From the NCBI RefSeq assembly GCF_012273895.1, contig NC_052122.1, forward strand, positions 12,338,001 through 12,402,000: DNA of 64,000 nt, given 5' to 3'. A model generated the notes under the pieces. The model did not search any database, was not told the DNA's origin, and saw only the letters and a program-made list of their open reading frames with translations. Shown piece by piece: positions 12,501-21,105 of this stretch (its first letter is position 1; each line of letters begins with the position of its first letter). A program made the position numbers and the translations under genes. Source of the stretch: Zerene cesonia (lineage: Eukaryota > Arthropoda > Insecta > Lepidoptera > Pieridae).

Positions 12501-15500
12501 GCGTAACAGTTAGGCAACCTTGGACTTGTTCCTGGAGCGCGTCCTGCCGCGCCGGCCGTCGGCGGGCAGCAGCAGCGCGCACACGGCGAGCGCCAGCAGA
12601 GCTTTCCTCAACAGCATGGTGTATCGCTTGTTCAGTGTCAGTCTTACGAATGCCCCTCGCGTTGCGATCAATTGGCTAATGAGAGGTGCTCGGCTGGCGG
12701 CTCCCCTTCGCCGGAGCAATTTCCTTTGAAGCTGCTCTAACAATCGGGTCATTGAAACGCGGCTCCAAGGATGCCACCTATTGGGCGAGTACCTGCCATG
12801 ACTGACACACGAGTGTCCTAAAATGGCACTGCATCAGGGTGCAGTTTAAATAACTTAATTTAATGTCAAAAATAAAACTATTACATTTTATACCCATTAA
12901 AATTGAACTAACTCACGAATCTCATATTGCCCATTCTTTTGAAATCGTGTTGTAATAAGAACGAACATTAAAAGATAAGACTTCTAAAATTCAATTGAAG
13001 TTTTCGCGGTTCCAAATTGTTACAAAGTTGTATAATAGAGTCATTACAGAGGCCTTAGTATAAAAGTCTAAGTAATAACTAAAAACTGTGCGCCTTCTAA
13101 ATGCTAAAAAGAATCGATTCCCAGCACTGATCTCGAAGGTACATAGAGCAGTTATCCTAATGGCTTCGACGCAATAGGTGTAGCGGCGGGCGATTTGCTC
13201 CCGGCCTCCCGCATCCATAATGACACCACGCTGATAGCACTTGGGATGGAAATAACATAAATTTTCCACTGCAGATAATAATTCAATGTTTGTTTCTTTT
13301 ATCGCTTTGAACTGCGTTATGTAACTATCGCGTTTGTTCTATTTCATTCATATTCTTATATAATTCATATTCTTAATAATCATGTTAAACTATGATCGGT
13401 TTAAGAAAAGGCGATTTATGCAGATTTCATTTTAGTAATTTATAATCAATAACTAGCCAAAGCTTTTTTTATCGTGTTCATCTATACGAGTATGATATAG
13501 ATGTTATAAGTTTGGGCTTTCGACAATTGATTGTTATATTTTTATGTCATAAAATTTCAATGTATCATATGACTAGAAAATCTTTCTAATATCTAAAGAA
13601 TGAAGAAAATGGAATAATCATTTCGCAAATATAATAATATGAAAAATGTTTTCATTGTTATATAACAACTAGCTGCACCCGGCAAACGCTGTTCTGCCTT
13701 ACTCTGATCATTTAGGGGTATGAAAAATAGATGTTGGCCGATTCTCATAGATACCGGATAAGCACAAAAAATTTCATCAAAATCGGTCAAGCCGTTTCGG
13801 AGGAGTATGGCAACGAAAACTGTGACACGAGAATTTTATATATTAGATAATATTCCACGTACATTTAAATGCATAAAAGTAAATCCTTAGCAGCAGCAAC
13901 TCCACACAAATTGAGCCAGAAAGTTTAATGAACATTATGCACCTACAGTGGAGCTAACTAAAAGCTAAAATGCGTTGGACTGTCCAGGGGTATCTGGAAC
14001 GTACCGTTCATCACCAACTGCTACCTGCTCAACATGGAGCTGTTCCGCAAGCCCGCCTACAAGGGAGTCACCTACAGCAAGGAGGGCGTCGACGCCGACA
14101 TGGCCTTCTGCGAGAGTCTTAGGAATCTTGTGAGTACTCTTGTCTTTACTTTTCTGAATTATTTTCTGTAATATGTATGCAAATGTCTCACTTATTATAT
14201 TATTTCTTTATGTTACTGTTTCATTTCTGTCCCCTATCGTGAATAATATTTACATTTCCTTATACTTTGAGAGTTTATTACAATACTGGAAAATATCATC
14301 CATACGAAATGCGGCTTTGACTTGCACATGCTTATGGTGTATATGGTGGGGCTGACCACTCTACGTCAGCTGGCCCACGTGCTCGCTCACCCATATTTGT
14401 AAACTATGTAGAAGATTGATTCTAGGAATAATGAGTTGCAATAGTAACGAGGTGCGACACGGTTGCAGGGCATAATGATGCACGTGAGCAACGAGGAGGA
14501 GATGGGGCACCTGGTGGACCCGGAGTCGTTCGAGCCGACGCGCACGCACCCCGACATGTACCAGCTGCTGCACAACCGCCGCGACTGGGAGCGCCGCTAC
14601 ATCAGCCCCGACTACTGGCGCAACTTCGACGAGGGCAAGCAGCACAGCATGGTGGGCACACGCTTTGTAGCTTATTGGACACTGTAAAGTGTACGATAGT
14701 ACTAATTGATGCTAAGTATGTATGTGTGTGTAGCCGTGTCCCGACGTGTACTGGTTCCCGCTGATGACGGCGCGCTTCTGCTCCGAGTGGATCGACATCA
14801 TGGAGGCGTACGGCAAGTGGAGCGACGGCTCCAACAAGGTGAACACACGTTATGTGAACTCGCATTATTATTCGCTCTGTTCATGTCATTTTTGAGAAGG
14901 CATTCTTGACACTTGTTCTTACAAAATCCAATAGCAGGGACGAGTTAAATTTTTTTGGGAAACTTTCTATTGAAGATAAAAAGTATGTACGTTAGTTACA
15001 TTGACGTTAGCCACTATTCACATTCATTTTCCCACTGCTGGGACACAGGCCTCCTATGAGGGTTTAGGCCATAATCTACCACGCTGGCCAAGTGCCAATA
15101 AAGGGTTATTTACTTTAGGTTATATACTTAACTATTATGAAACGTATCGTCACTATCTTCTTTTTCATCTTCGTCTTTTTATGACGAAGAAGGAGATGCG
15201 AACGGTGAAGTGTACGTGTGAGGTGTGAGATGTGAGGTATGTGGTGTGAGGTGTGTGGTGTGTGTGCAGGACACTCGGCTGGAGGGCGGGTACGAGGCGG
15301 TGCCGACGCGCGACATCCACATGAAGCAGGTGGGGCTGGACGCGCACTGGCTGCACATCCTGCGCCGCTACGTGCGCCCGCTGCAGGAGATGGTCTTCCT
15401 CGGCTACTACCACGACGTGAGTGCCTTCTTGATTTGCTCCCTTTTCGTGTTCTGTAAGTGGCTATATTGTTGTAGAATATAGTGTCGGTGCCAGATTAGT

Positions 15501-15916
15501 TGGACTCAATTGACAGTATTGAAAAATTTTAAGCGACTTGCTTTAAACAATAACTAGCTGTGACCCGCGGTTGAAACCGCGTAAGTCCGTATCCCGTAGG
15601 AATATCGGTATAAAAAGTGCCTGTGTTATTTCAGTTGCCCAGCTATCTACGAAGCGAATAGTATTATTATTCACCAATAGATGTCAGGAAAAAAAACACG
15701 AATAAAACACGAATATGACATTATTTCAGTTGTCCAGCTGTCTACGAAGCAAAATAGTATTACTATTCACCAATAGATGTCAGGGAAAAAAAAACACGAA
15801 TAAAACACGAATATGACATTTTCTAAAAAAAATTCCTAGCTAGATCGATTTATCGCCCTCGAAAACCCCTATATACTAAATTTCATGAAAATCGTTGGAG
15901 CCAATTCCGAGATCCC

Positions 15917-15953
<37 letters not shown>

Positions 15954-17051
15954 AGAATTGCTCGTTTAAAGGTATAAGATAGGTCAAAAATATCAGTCCA
16001 TTGCTGTATTTATTAAACAATCTTAGATTTTTAACAACTTCTAAATACGCTTAATTAAGTATACATGTACAGAAATGACCGAAATTCGATTGTGAACTTT
16101 TAAATAATTCAAAAGTGTCAATCGCACATCATGTGCAATATTGCGCCGCAAGGAAGCCTCACTCGGTCCACATAGTAATCGTGCATGTTTTTTTATTCTT
16201 ACAATATGTCATATAAAGAGAAGAGATACGATATATGAGGATGAAAGTAACGAGTGGGTGTGTGGGTTCGCAGCCGCCGGTGTCGCTGATGAACTTCGTG
16301 GTGCGCTACCGGCCCGACGAGCAGCCCTCGCTGCGGCCGCACCACGACTCCTCCACCTACACCATCAACCTGGCGCTCAACACGCCGCGTGAGTGTGCTC
16401 CGCATGCTGCCTGTTTGAGCGCTCGCCGACTGTTTCCTAAACTATCTCATATAGTCATACATGAATATAGCTATCTCCAGACACAAAAACACGTTATCTT
16501 GCATTCATAGATAAATTGAGGAAATATCTCATACGCATTTGCTCCAAAACTACAACAACTGCGCCGTATTATAAACCATCCAACGGAGTTTATATCATAT
16601 AATTTTTATATAATATTGAATATAACAAGTTTTAATTATTTTGTATGATTTAGAAATTAAAAACTTTTCAACGGATTTTAAACTCGATTTATTCATTATA
16701 TTATTAACCCGACGTTTCGAACACTTTACAGCGAGCGTGGTCACGGGGAGACTGTCTGCCGTTGAAAAGTTTTTAATTTCTAAATGTATAATACTCGCGT
16801 AAAACCAAACACAAGAAAATACTATTTTGTATGAGTCGAGTGAAGGCACGATAATGAATGACGAGGTGTTTTGTGTGGCAGAGGTGGACTACACGGGCGG
16901 CGGGTGCCGCTTCCTGCGCTACAACTGCTCGGTGGTGGACACGCGCCGCGGCTGGCTGCTCATGCACCCGGGCCGCCTCACGCACTACCACGAGGGGCTC
17001 CGGGTGCTCTCCGGCACGCGCTACATCATGATCTCCTTCGTCGACCCCTAG
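3155..17051 (+). CDS. Plod: Procollagen-lysine 2-oxoglutarate 5-dioxygenase (lysyl hydroxylase), 13 exons
   Basis: ER-lumen enzyme that hydroxylates collagen lysines using Fe(II), 2-oxoglutarate and ascorbate; family members may also carry glycosyltransferase activity in the N-terminal domain. Coding exons: 3155-3221, 5142-5373, 6784-6956, 7184-7351, 7976-8361, 8595-8746, 9252-9476, 13988-14129, 14469-14651, 14734-14838, 15270-15416, 16274-16388, 16882-17051. All have GT/AG borders and matching phases, giving 754 aa against about 730-740 in animals. Residues 1-22 form a signal peptide. The glycosyltransferase-like domain has FTDSYDVIF and SGGFIG. The C-terminal dioxygenase domain keeps the iron ligands H683, D685 (PHHDSS) and H735 (HYHEGL) and the 2-oxoglutarate arginine R745 (GTRYI), and ends in FVDP. 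The extra length comes mostly from a Gly/Ala/Glu low-complexity insert at about residues 226-255. An antisense gene lies inside intron 7. Confidence 0.95.
4172..4356 (+). mobile_element. Helitron-like non-autonomous element, family A, in Plod intron 1
   Basis: Starts with TC and ends with CTAG followed by T. The body (TCGCTTTCTCTGTC..., TTTTGATGGGGTTTTTAT, ending in GCGTGCGAAGCC...GCTAG) is the same repeat seen in reverse orientation at 62213-62406. The termini fit short Helitron-like elements common in Lepidoptera. No coding content. Confidence 0.6.
8014..8096 (+). repeat. In-frame GC-rich minisatellite encoding Gly-Ala-Glu repeats in Plod exon 5
   Basis: Repeats of GCGGGCGAG/GGCGAG units in phase with the Plod frame encode about 30 residues of G, A and E. 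They lie just before the conserved HGNGP segment that follows the glycosyltransferase-like domain. Vertebrate lysyl hydroxylases have only a short loop here. The unit length is a multiple of three, so slippage preserves the frame. Confidence 0.85.
8752..8790 (+). repeat. CA-rich tract just after Plod exon 6 donor
   Basis: An alternating purine-pyrimidine run (GCGCACGCGCACACAC...) begins about 5 bases after the exon 6 donor at 8747. Confidence 0.8.
9481..9564 (+). repeat. (CA)n microsatellite just after Plod exon 7 donor
   Basis: About 30 uninterrupted CA units, continuing into a GCATGCGCATGC run, begin only 4 bases inside intron 7 (donor at 9477). Such alternating tracts tend to be length-polymorphic and can adopt Z-DNA. 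Confidence 0.95.
11578..12617 (-). CDS. Secreted single-immunoglobulin-domain protein, oig-4-like, nested in Plod intron 7
   Basis: Four coding exons on the minus strand: 12519-12617, 12371-12442, 11952-12101, 11578-11736. All junctions are phase 0, giving 159 aa. Residues 1-21 are a signal peptide (MLLRKALLALAVCALLLPADG), then a basic stretch and one Ig domain. Its cysteines are in FLCTAKG and YECTADN, its core tryptophan in ITWFKDG, and the DAGVYEC motif is typical of I-set domains. There is no membrane segment or GPI signal, so it should be secreted. Length and layout match the OIG-4 family of nematodes and insects; worm OIG-4 stabilises acetylcholine receptor clusters at neuromuscular junctions. 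Function here is inferred from family only. The first donor (AAG/GTTGCC) is weak but fits the frame. The gene lies wholly inside a Plod intron, antisense. Confidence 0.88.
13669..13847 (-). mobile_element. Helitron-like element, family B, in Plod intron 7
   Basis: Read on the minus strand it runs from TC (flanked by A) to CTAG (flanked by T). Further copies are at 50771-50909 and about 53188-53326. The short minus-strand open frame here shares peptide runs with one at 53.1-53.3 kb only because both lie in copies of this repeat. Confidence 0.7.
15012..15105 (+). repeat. Interspersed repeat fragment (CCACTGCTGGGACACAGGCC type)
   Basis: The block CCCACTGCTGGGACACAGGCC followed by TACCACGCTGGCCAAGTGC is a very widespread lepidopteran repeat motif. 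A more diverged copy is near 18495-18545 (CACAGGCCTC...GCTGACCAAGTGTGAGTTG). It lies in Plod intron 10. Confidence 0.6.
15554..15979 (-). mobile_element. Helitron-like element, family C, with internal (TA)n, in Plod intron 11
   Basis: On the minus strand it begins TCTTATACCTTTAAACGAGC (preceded by A) and ends in CTAG (followed by T). A TA microsatellite (15920-15951) lies about 28 bases from the 5' end. Within it a segment of about 140 bp (TCAGTTG...AATAGATGTCAGG...CACGAATATGACATT) is present twice in tandem, which explains why it is longer than the 41.5-kb copy. Confidence 0.75.
16648..16785. mobile_element. MITE-like element with perfect 27-bp terminal inverted repeats, in Plod intron 12
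   Basis: The left end 16648-16674 (ATTTAGAAATTAAAAAC..., ending CAACGG) is the exact reverse complement of 16759-16785. The 84-bp core contains CCCGACGTTTCGAACAC and GCGAGCGTGGTCACGGGG. Total 138 bp with no coding capacity. I could not identify a clear target-site duplication, so the superfamily is unassigned. Confidence 0.75.
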
Positions 17052-19006
17052 ACGCGCACGCGCACGCGCACACGCACACGCACACGCGCACGCACACGCA
17101 CACACACGTATCGCATGCTGTGTAGATGAGCTGTGTGCGAACTCACCCACACTTGCGCAAATTACCAGCATATCTCTATTGTTATTCAGTTTTATAATTT
17201 AGCTATGGTTTTCAAAATAGCACTGGATAAAAATAAGCATTCTCAATTCATAGCACTATCCGTATAAAAAATATCATGTTTTGAAGGAGACAGTACTAGG
17301 ATTTTATTTAACATATCTTATGATATAGTTTTTACTAATAATGTATTTACATTGTAAGAGAACAATGCAATTTTCAGCATTTTTTTTTTTGTTTTGATGA
17401 CGTACATGCAGTATGTGTAATTTTATTTAGATTTAAGATTAATATTTGCGAATAGAATATCTATCGCTTGTGAGCTTGCAATTTCCTATTAGTTTTATGA
17501 AGAGAAGATATTTTATGATATAAAACGGGACGAAACAATGATGATCGACCATTTAAGATATTATTGATATTGTTTAACATAATATTATTTTATTGTGTTT
17601 TATTAACGCTTCATACTCCAGTGCATTTATTGTAATAAATATTTCATAGAAATGTTTGTTTGCCAAAGATCTTTGTAATGGTTGAATATTGATTAATAAA
17701 TAAAGTTTACAAGCATACAAGTGTGGTGTTTTATTTTATCCACATTATAAGGACGAAATTGACACTGTAGCTAGAGTCTGTTTGTCAGAACGTCGAAATC
17801 GCTAAACCGGTCTTGATGCTATTTTCAACTAAGATACTGAGGAAATTGGGATTTTAACTTTTGCAATAACATTAATGCGAGGAAAATATGTGTCTGCATC
17901 AATATAACTAAGAATCGCTTAGTTGTAGGTCGCGCATTTGTGAGGAGCGAGCGGACACGCGTTTTTATCGCGATATGTAAGGATTTCTTTTCCCCGTACA
18001 AGCTTTGATTAATGATTAGATTGATTAATAACTGTCAGTTTTCAGCTGCTTGATCCAAGTCACAACACATAAACAGGTAAAGTTTGTTGCACCTAACCGG
18101 CACTAGGAAGATCCAATACATAAAAGTACTCTGTAAGAGGAACGAGAGACTGCGTAAGGCGTTCATGTTCGGATCATTTTGAAAGGCGCGTAAACATTAT
18201 TCTGAACATTACAACACAACGTTATTATATCATAGCAGAGTTATAATTGTTATCCTACTAATATTTTACATATGAATGTGATAATAACGGGTAGATATTT
18301 GTAACTCTTGCCAACAACAGCTCATCGGATATATCTGAAATTTGGCACAGAGATAAATTATTAGATTAGCACATAAACTACTTTAATCCGAACTAACAAG
18401 CGATCTTTGTCTATCCGTGGGCAACAACAAAAACTAAATGTTGAAATGCATAGTAGTGTAATAAGTAATCATCAATGCAAATATACGTTCTCCTTGCACA
18501 GGCCTCTTGAATTCAGGCCTCGCTGACCAAGTGTGAGTTGTCAGAAATCACATATCGGCAGCTTGATAACTCAATAAACTGAACTGAACTGAAATTTATT
18601 ATTTTGTAACAACGAATCAGTACGTATCGTATTTTTTGTTTGTTTGTTTGACTTTGAAGCTAAGCCACAGGTCAACTTATTTTGAATAAAACAAATATGT
18701 GAATTTGCCAGAGTTGTGGTACTTTTAATAATAACTAGGTATCTCATATGTAATTAAGTCCTTGTTCAATTACATTTCATTATAATATATTTAACAAAAT
18801 ATAGTTGATTTAATCATAAGCGAATCGCTTATTAGCAAAATACTTATTAATAATATAGTCTCAACTATGTAGTTTTTAATTCTCTGTAATTCTTAATTTC
18901 TAGACCTGTTGCCTGGTACAGTTGGGTTGTTGCACCACGTATTTATATTTAAGCTAACTTAGCGTATCTGTAATCTATCAGCTAATTGTTAATATAAGGT
19001 TTGGTT
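17052..19006. other. Plod 3' UTR and spacer
   Basis: The Plod 3' UTR starts with a CA/CG-rich alternating tract (17052-17107). It probably ends just after the AATAAATAAA at 17695-17704, which is followed by GTGTGGTGTTTTATTTT, a GT-rich downstream element. From about 17.72 kb to 19.0 kb there is AT-rich spacer. It holds a Helitron-like 5' fragment near 18252-18430 and a diverged copy of the 15.0-kb repeat near 18495-18545. No gene seen. Confidence 0.6.
17695..17704 (+). terminator. Polyadenylation signal of Plod
   Basis: AATAAA at 17695-17700, overlapping a second copy shifted by four bases, followed within 30 bases by a GT/T-rich element. It is the best signal in the 650 bases after the stop codon; the assignment is by position. 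Confidence 0.6.
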
Positions 19007-19012
19007 TTTATT
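19007..19012 (-). terminator. Polyadenylation signal of the unrecognised gene
   Basis: AATAAA on the minus strand, 64 bases after the stop codon at 19076. Assigned by motif and position. Confidence 0.55.
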
Positions 19013-19075
19013 TTTACACACGATCTGCCACCGAGTGAATAAAATCTAAACACGTAACGAAAACAACACATTCGT

Positions 19076-19940
19076 TTATGTCGAAATAGAACTAAACGAG
19101 TCAAGCTGTTCGTCAGTCTCTTTGGTCTCTTGCGACTTGAAGTCGTTGAACACTTTGGAGGGGAAGCGGTAGTGTTTGCCGAAGGCCGGCTCCGCGTACT
19201 TCTTGAACCGGCGGAACTCTCTCTCCTCTTTCTTCCACTCGTTTTTGTCGACGTAGGGAAAGATCTTGCGCAACCACTCCGGCATGAACTCGTCCATGTA
19301 GTAGAAACGGCGCTTCCACACCTTGTGTGTGTCGCAGTAGCTGCCGCCGTTGCCGCCGATCCAGAATGGTAGACTGGCAACGCACAAAATATAAATAGAT
19401 GCTTCATATGTTCGGTGTCCGGTGTGAAGATTTATGTATCTATTATGATGACAGTTTTATCACTAATAAACTGTAATCGGTGGGTGGGTCGTATTCAACT
19501 GAGACAGATATCTGTGTATTCATGTCAAGAATAATTTTAATATAATTAACAATATTAATATGTTTGTCTAGCTACTAAGTTAACACTCACAGACTCAGAT
19601 GCCTCAGTCCCCATCGATAAGCGTTGGTATAGAAGTAGGCAGATAGCGGGTTGAGATGCGGATAGGGTTTCGCCCCCGATACGCCGGCTGCGAGCCCCAC
19701 TACCGTCATCCCCACCTCGTAGCCGTCGAACAGCACCACCGTGCCGTCCTGGATGAATTCCTTTGTTGGCGGCCGAAGTCTCAAGTTTACCTCTGACGAA
19801 TGAGATGCGACGGTTTAACACGATCTTTACTTGAATGGTTTTAGAAAATCTGTATTTGTAATGAACGTGTCACCTGTGGTGGGGATCGACAAGTCCAGCC
19901 CCAGCCGAGGTCGCCAGAAGAACGTCCCCGGTACTGCTCC
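19076..19940 (-). CDS. Unrecognised protein, three 3' exons, start exon not found
   Basis: Three minus-strand exons with good splice sites and compatible phases: 19874-19940, 19591-19792, 19076-19373, giving 188 codons to the stop. The sequence has no domain I recognise. Visible features are GTFFWRPRLGLDL, a small mildly hydrophobic patch (GMTVVGLAAGVSG), an aromatic/proline stretch (KPYPHLNPLSAYFYTNAYRW), GGNGGSYCDTHKVW, and a charged C-terminal third (DKNEWKKEEREFRRFKK). Coding exons are clearly more GC-rich than the flanks. The 19940 end is a splice acceptor (TTCTAG), so at least one upstream exon with the start codon is missing; I found no convincing one between 19945 and 21050. A minus-strand AATAAA at 19007-19012 lies 64 bases past the stop. 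The gene points away from Gbeta76C and may share its promoter region. Confidence 0.65.
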
Positions 19941-21105
19941 CTAGAATTTAGATTGCAGCGTTACAGCACAACTCAACTGTCAGACAAAAAAATGAACTTG
20001 ATCTAAATACTTAAAAACTATAAAATGAGTGGATACAAACCCATGTTCTTGGAAGGTAAATCATTAAAAATATTAACACTATATTATTTGTCATCGTTTA
20101 GCAGTATATTTGTATGCCACGACCAAATAGCTGTTAGGTCTTGCAATAAATGTGATGACGAGCCGAGTTTGTTGTTTACAAACAAAACTTCCCTACCAAA
20201 GCCGAAGGAAATGCCTGAAATATTCTCGCAAATGTAATCTGCACTGAGAAAGTTCTACCGAAATAAACACGCTTGAGATTTCGTATCACCTACCTACTTA
20301 CATAAGATTTTAATAAATTTTATTACCACTGGCTTATGTTTTTCAAATATTATATAGTTTATCCTTCAGGTATAACCACAAATTTCACTGACACATTAAT
20401 AAAAATATTAAGTAGTGTTTATTAATTATGCATATTTATGGCAACTGAACAAAAATTTTTAACAAAAAAACTAATTTGCCTTCAAATGTATATTAGAACA
20501 CTACAAACCAAAAGGTTAAAACTACTCAGCATGAGCTGGCCACATCATGCGCAACGCCGATTGTTATAATAACAGACAGCCAGAAAAGTTAAATATAAGT
20601 TATAAATATTGTAATGTGAGATGTTTGCTTAAAAATTATTACATATATACAAAAACATAGAAAGCATTTCATTAGTTATTGGAGATCCTTTAAAGACAAT
20701 TTTTTGTACAGTTTATAATATAACGGTAACTACAATTTTACGGTGAAAAGAATAAAAGGATTGCCGTTTGTTTGTCGCACTAAAACTCGAGAATGGCTTG
20801 ATCGATTTGACCGATTATCTTGAAATAGTTTGTGTTGAAATTACGGGAAGCTTTTGCGGAATTTAATTACGGAAATCTGAAAGGTTCTTTTTGAGCAGTT
20901 CTAATTAAATGCAAGGATTATCAATATTTCGGGATAAGAGCTGTGAGAACATGAGACTACTGCGCCGAGTCCACCGCGGTCAAAATCACGCACCGTCGAT
21001 ATAAACGCAGGCACATGTGAGGCTTCAGTAATGTAATTACAGTAAGAGAATTAGGGCGAGCGTAGCCCACAGGCCCAGTGCGACACGCGCAGCCACCGCA
21101 GCACC
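19941..21105. other. Spacer between two divergent genes
   Basis: AT-rich sequence that should contain the 5' exon of the minus-strand gene and the promoter and leader of Gbeta76C. A short plus-strand frame at 20025-20237 has a donor-like GAAG/GTAAAT but no recognisable protein and is not called. A segment near 20755-20900 (CTCGAGAATGGCTTGATCGATTT) resembles decayed Helitron-like repeats. Confidence 0.4.

Noticed and set aside
13593..13790. Short frame sharing peptide runs with one at 53071-53337
   Set aside because: Both lie in copies of the same non-coding Helitron-like family B repeat.
20025..20237. Plus-strand 70-codon frame with a donor-like site, as an upstream exon of Gbeta76C
   Set aside because: Gbeta76C already has its conserved N-terminus at 21106, and the peptide has no recognisable content.
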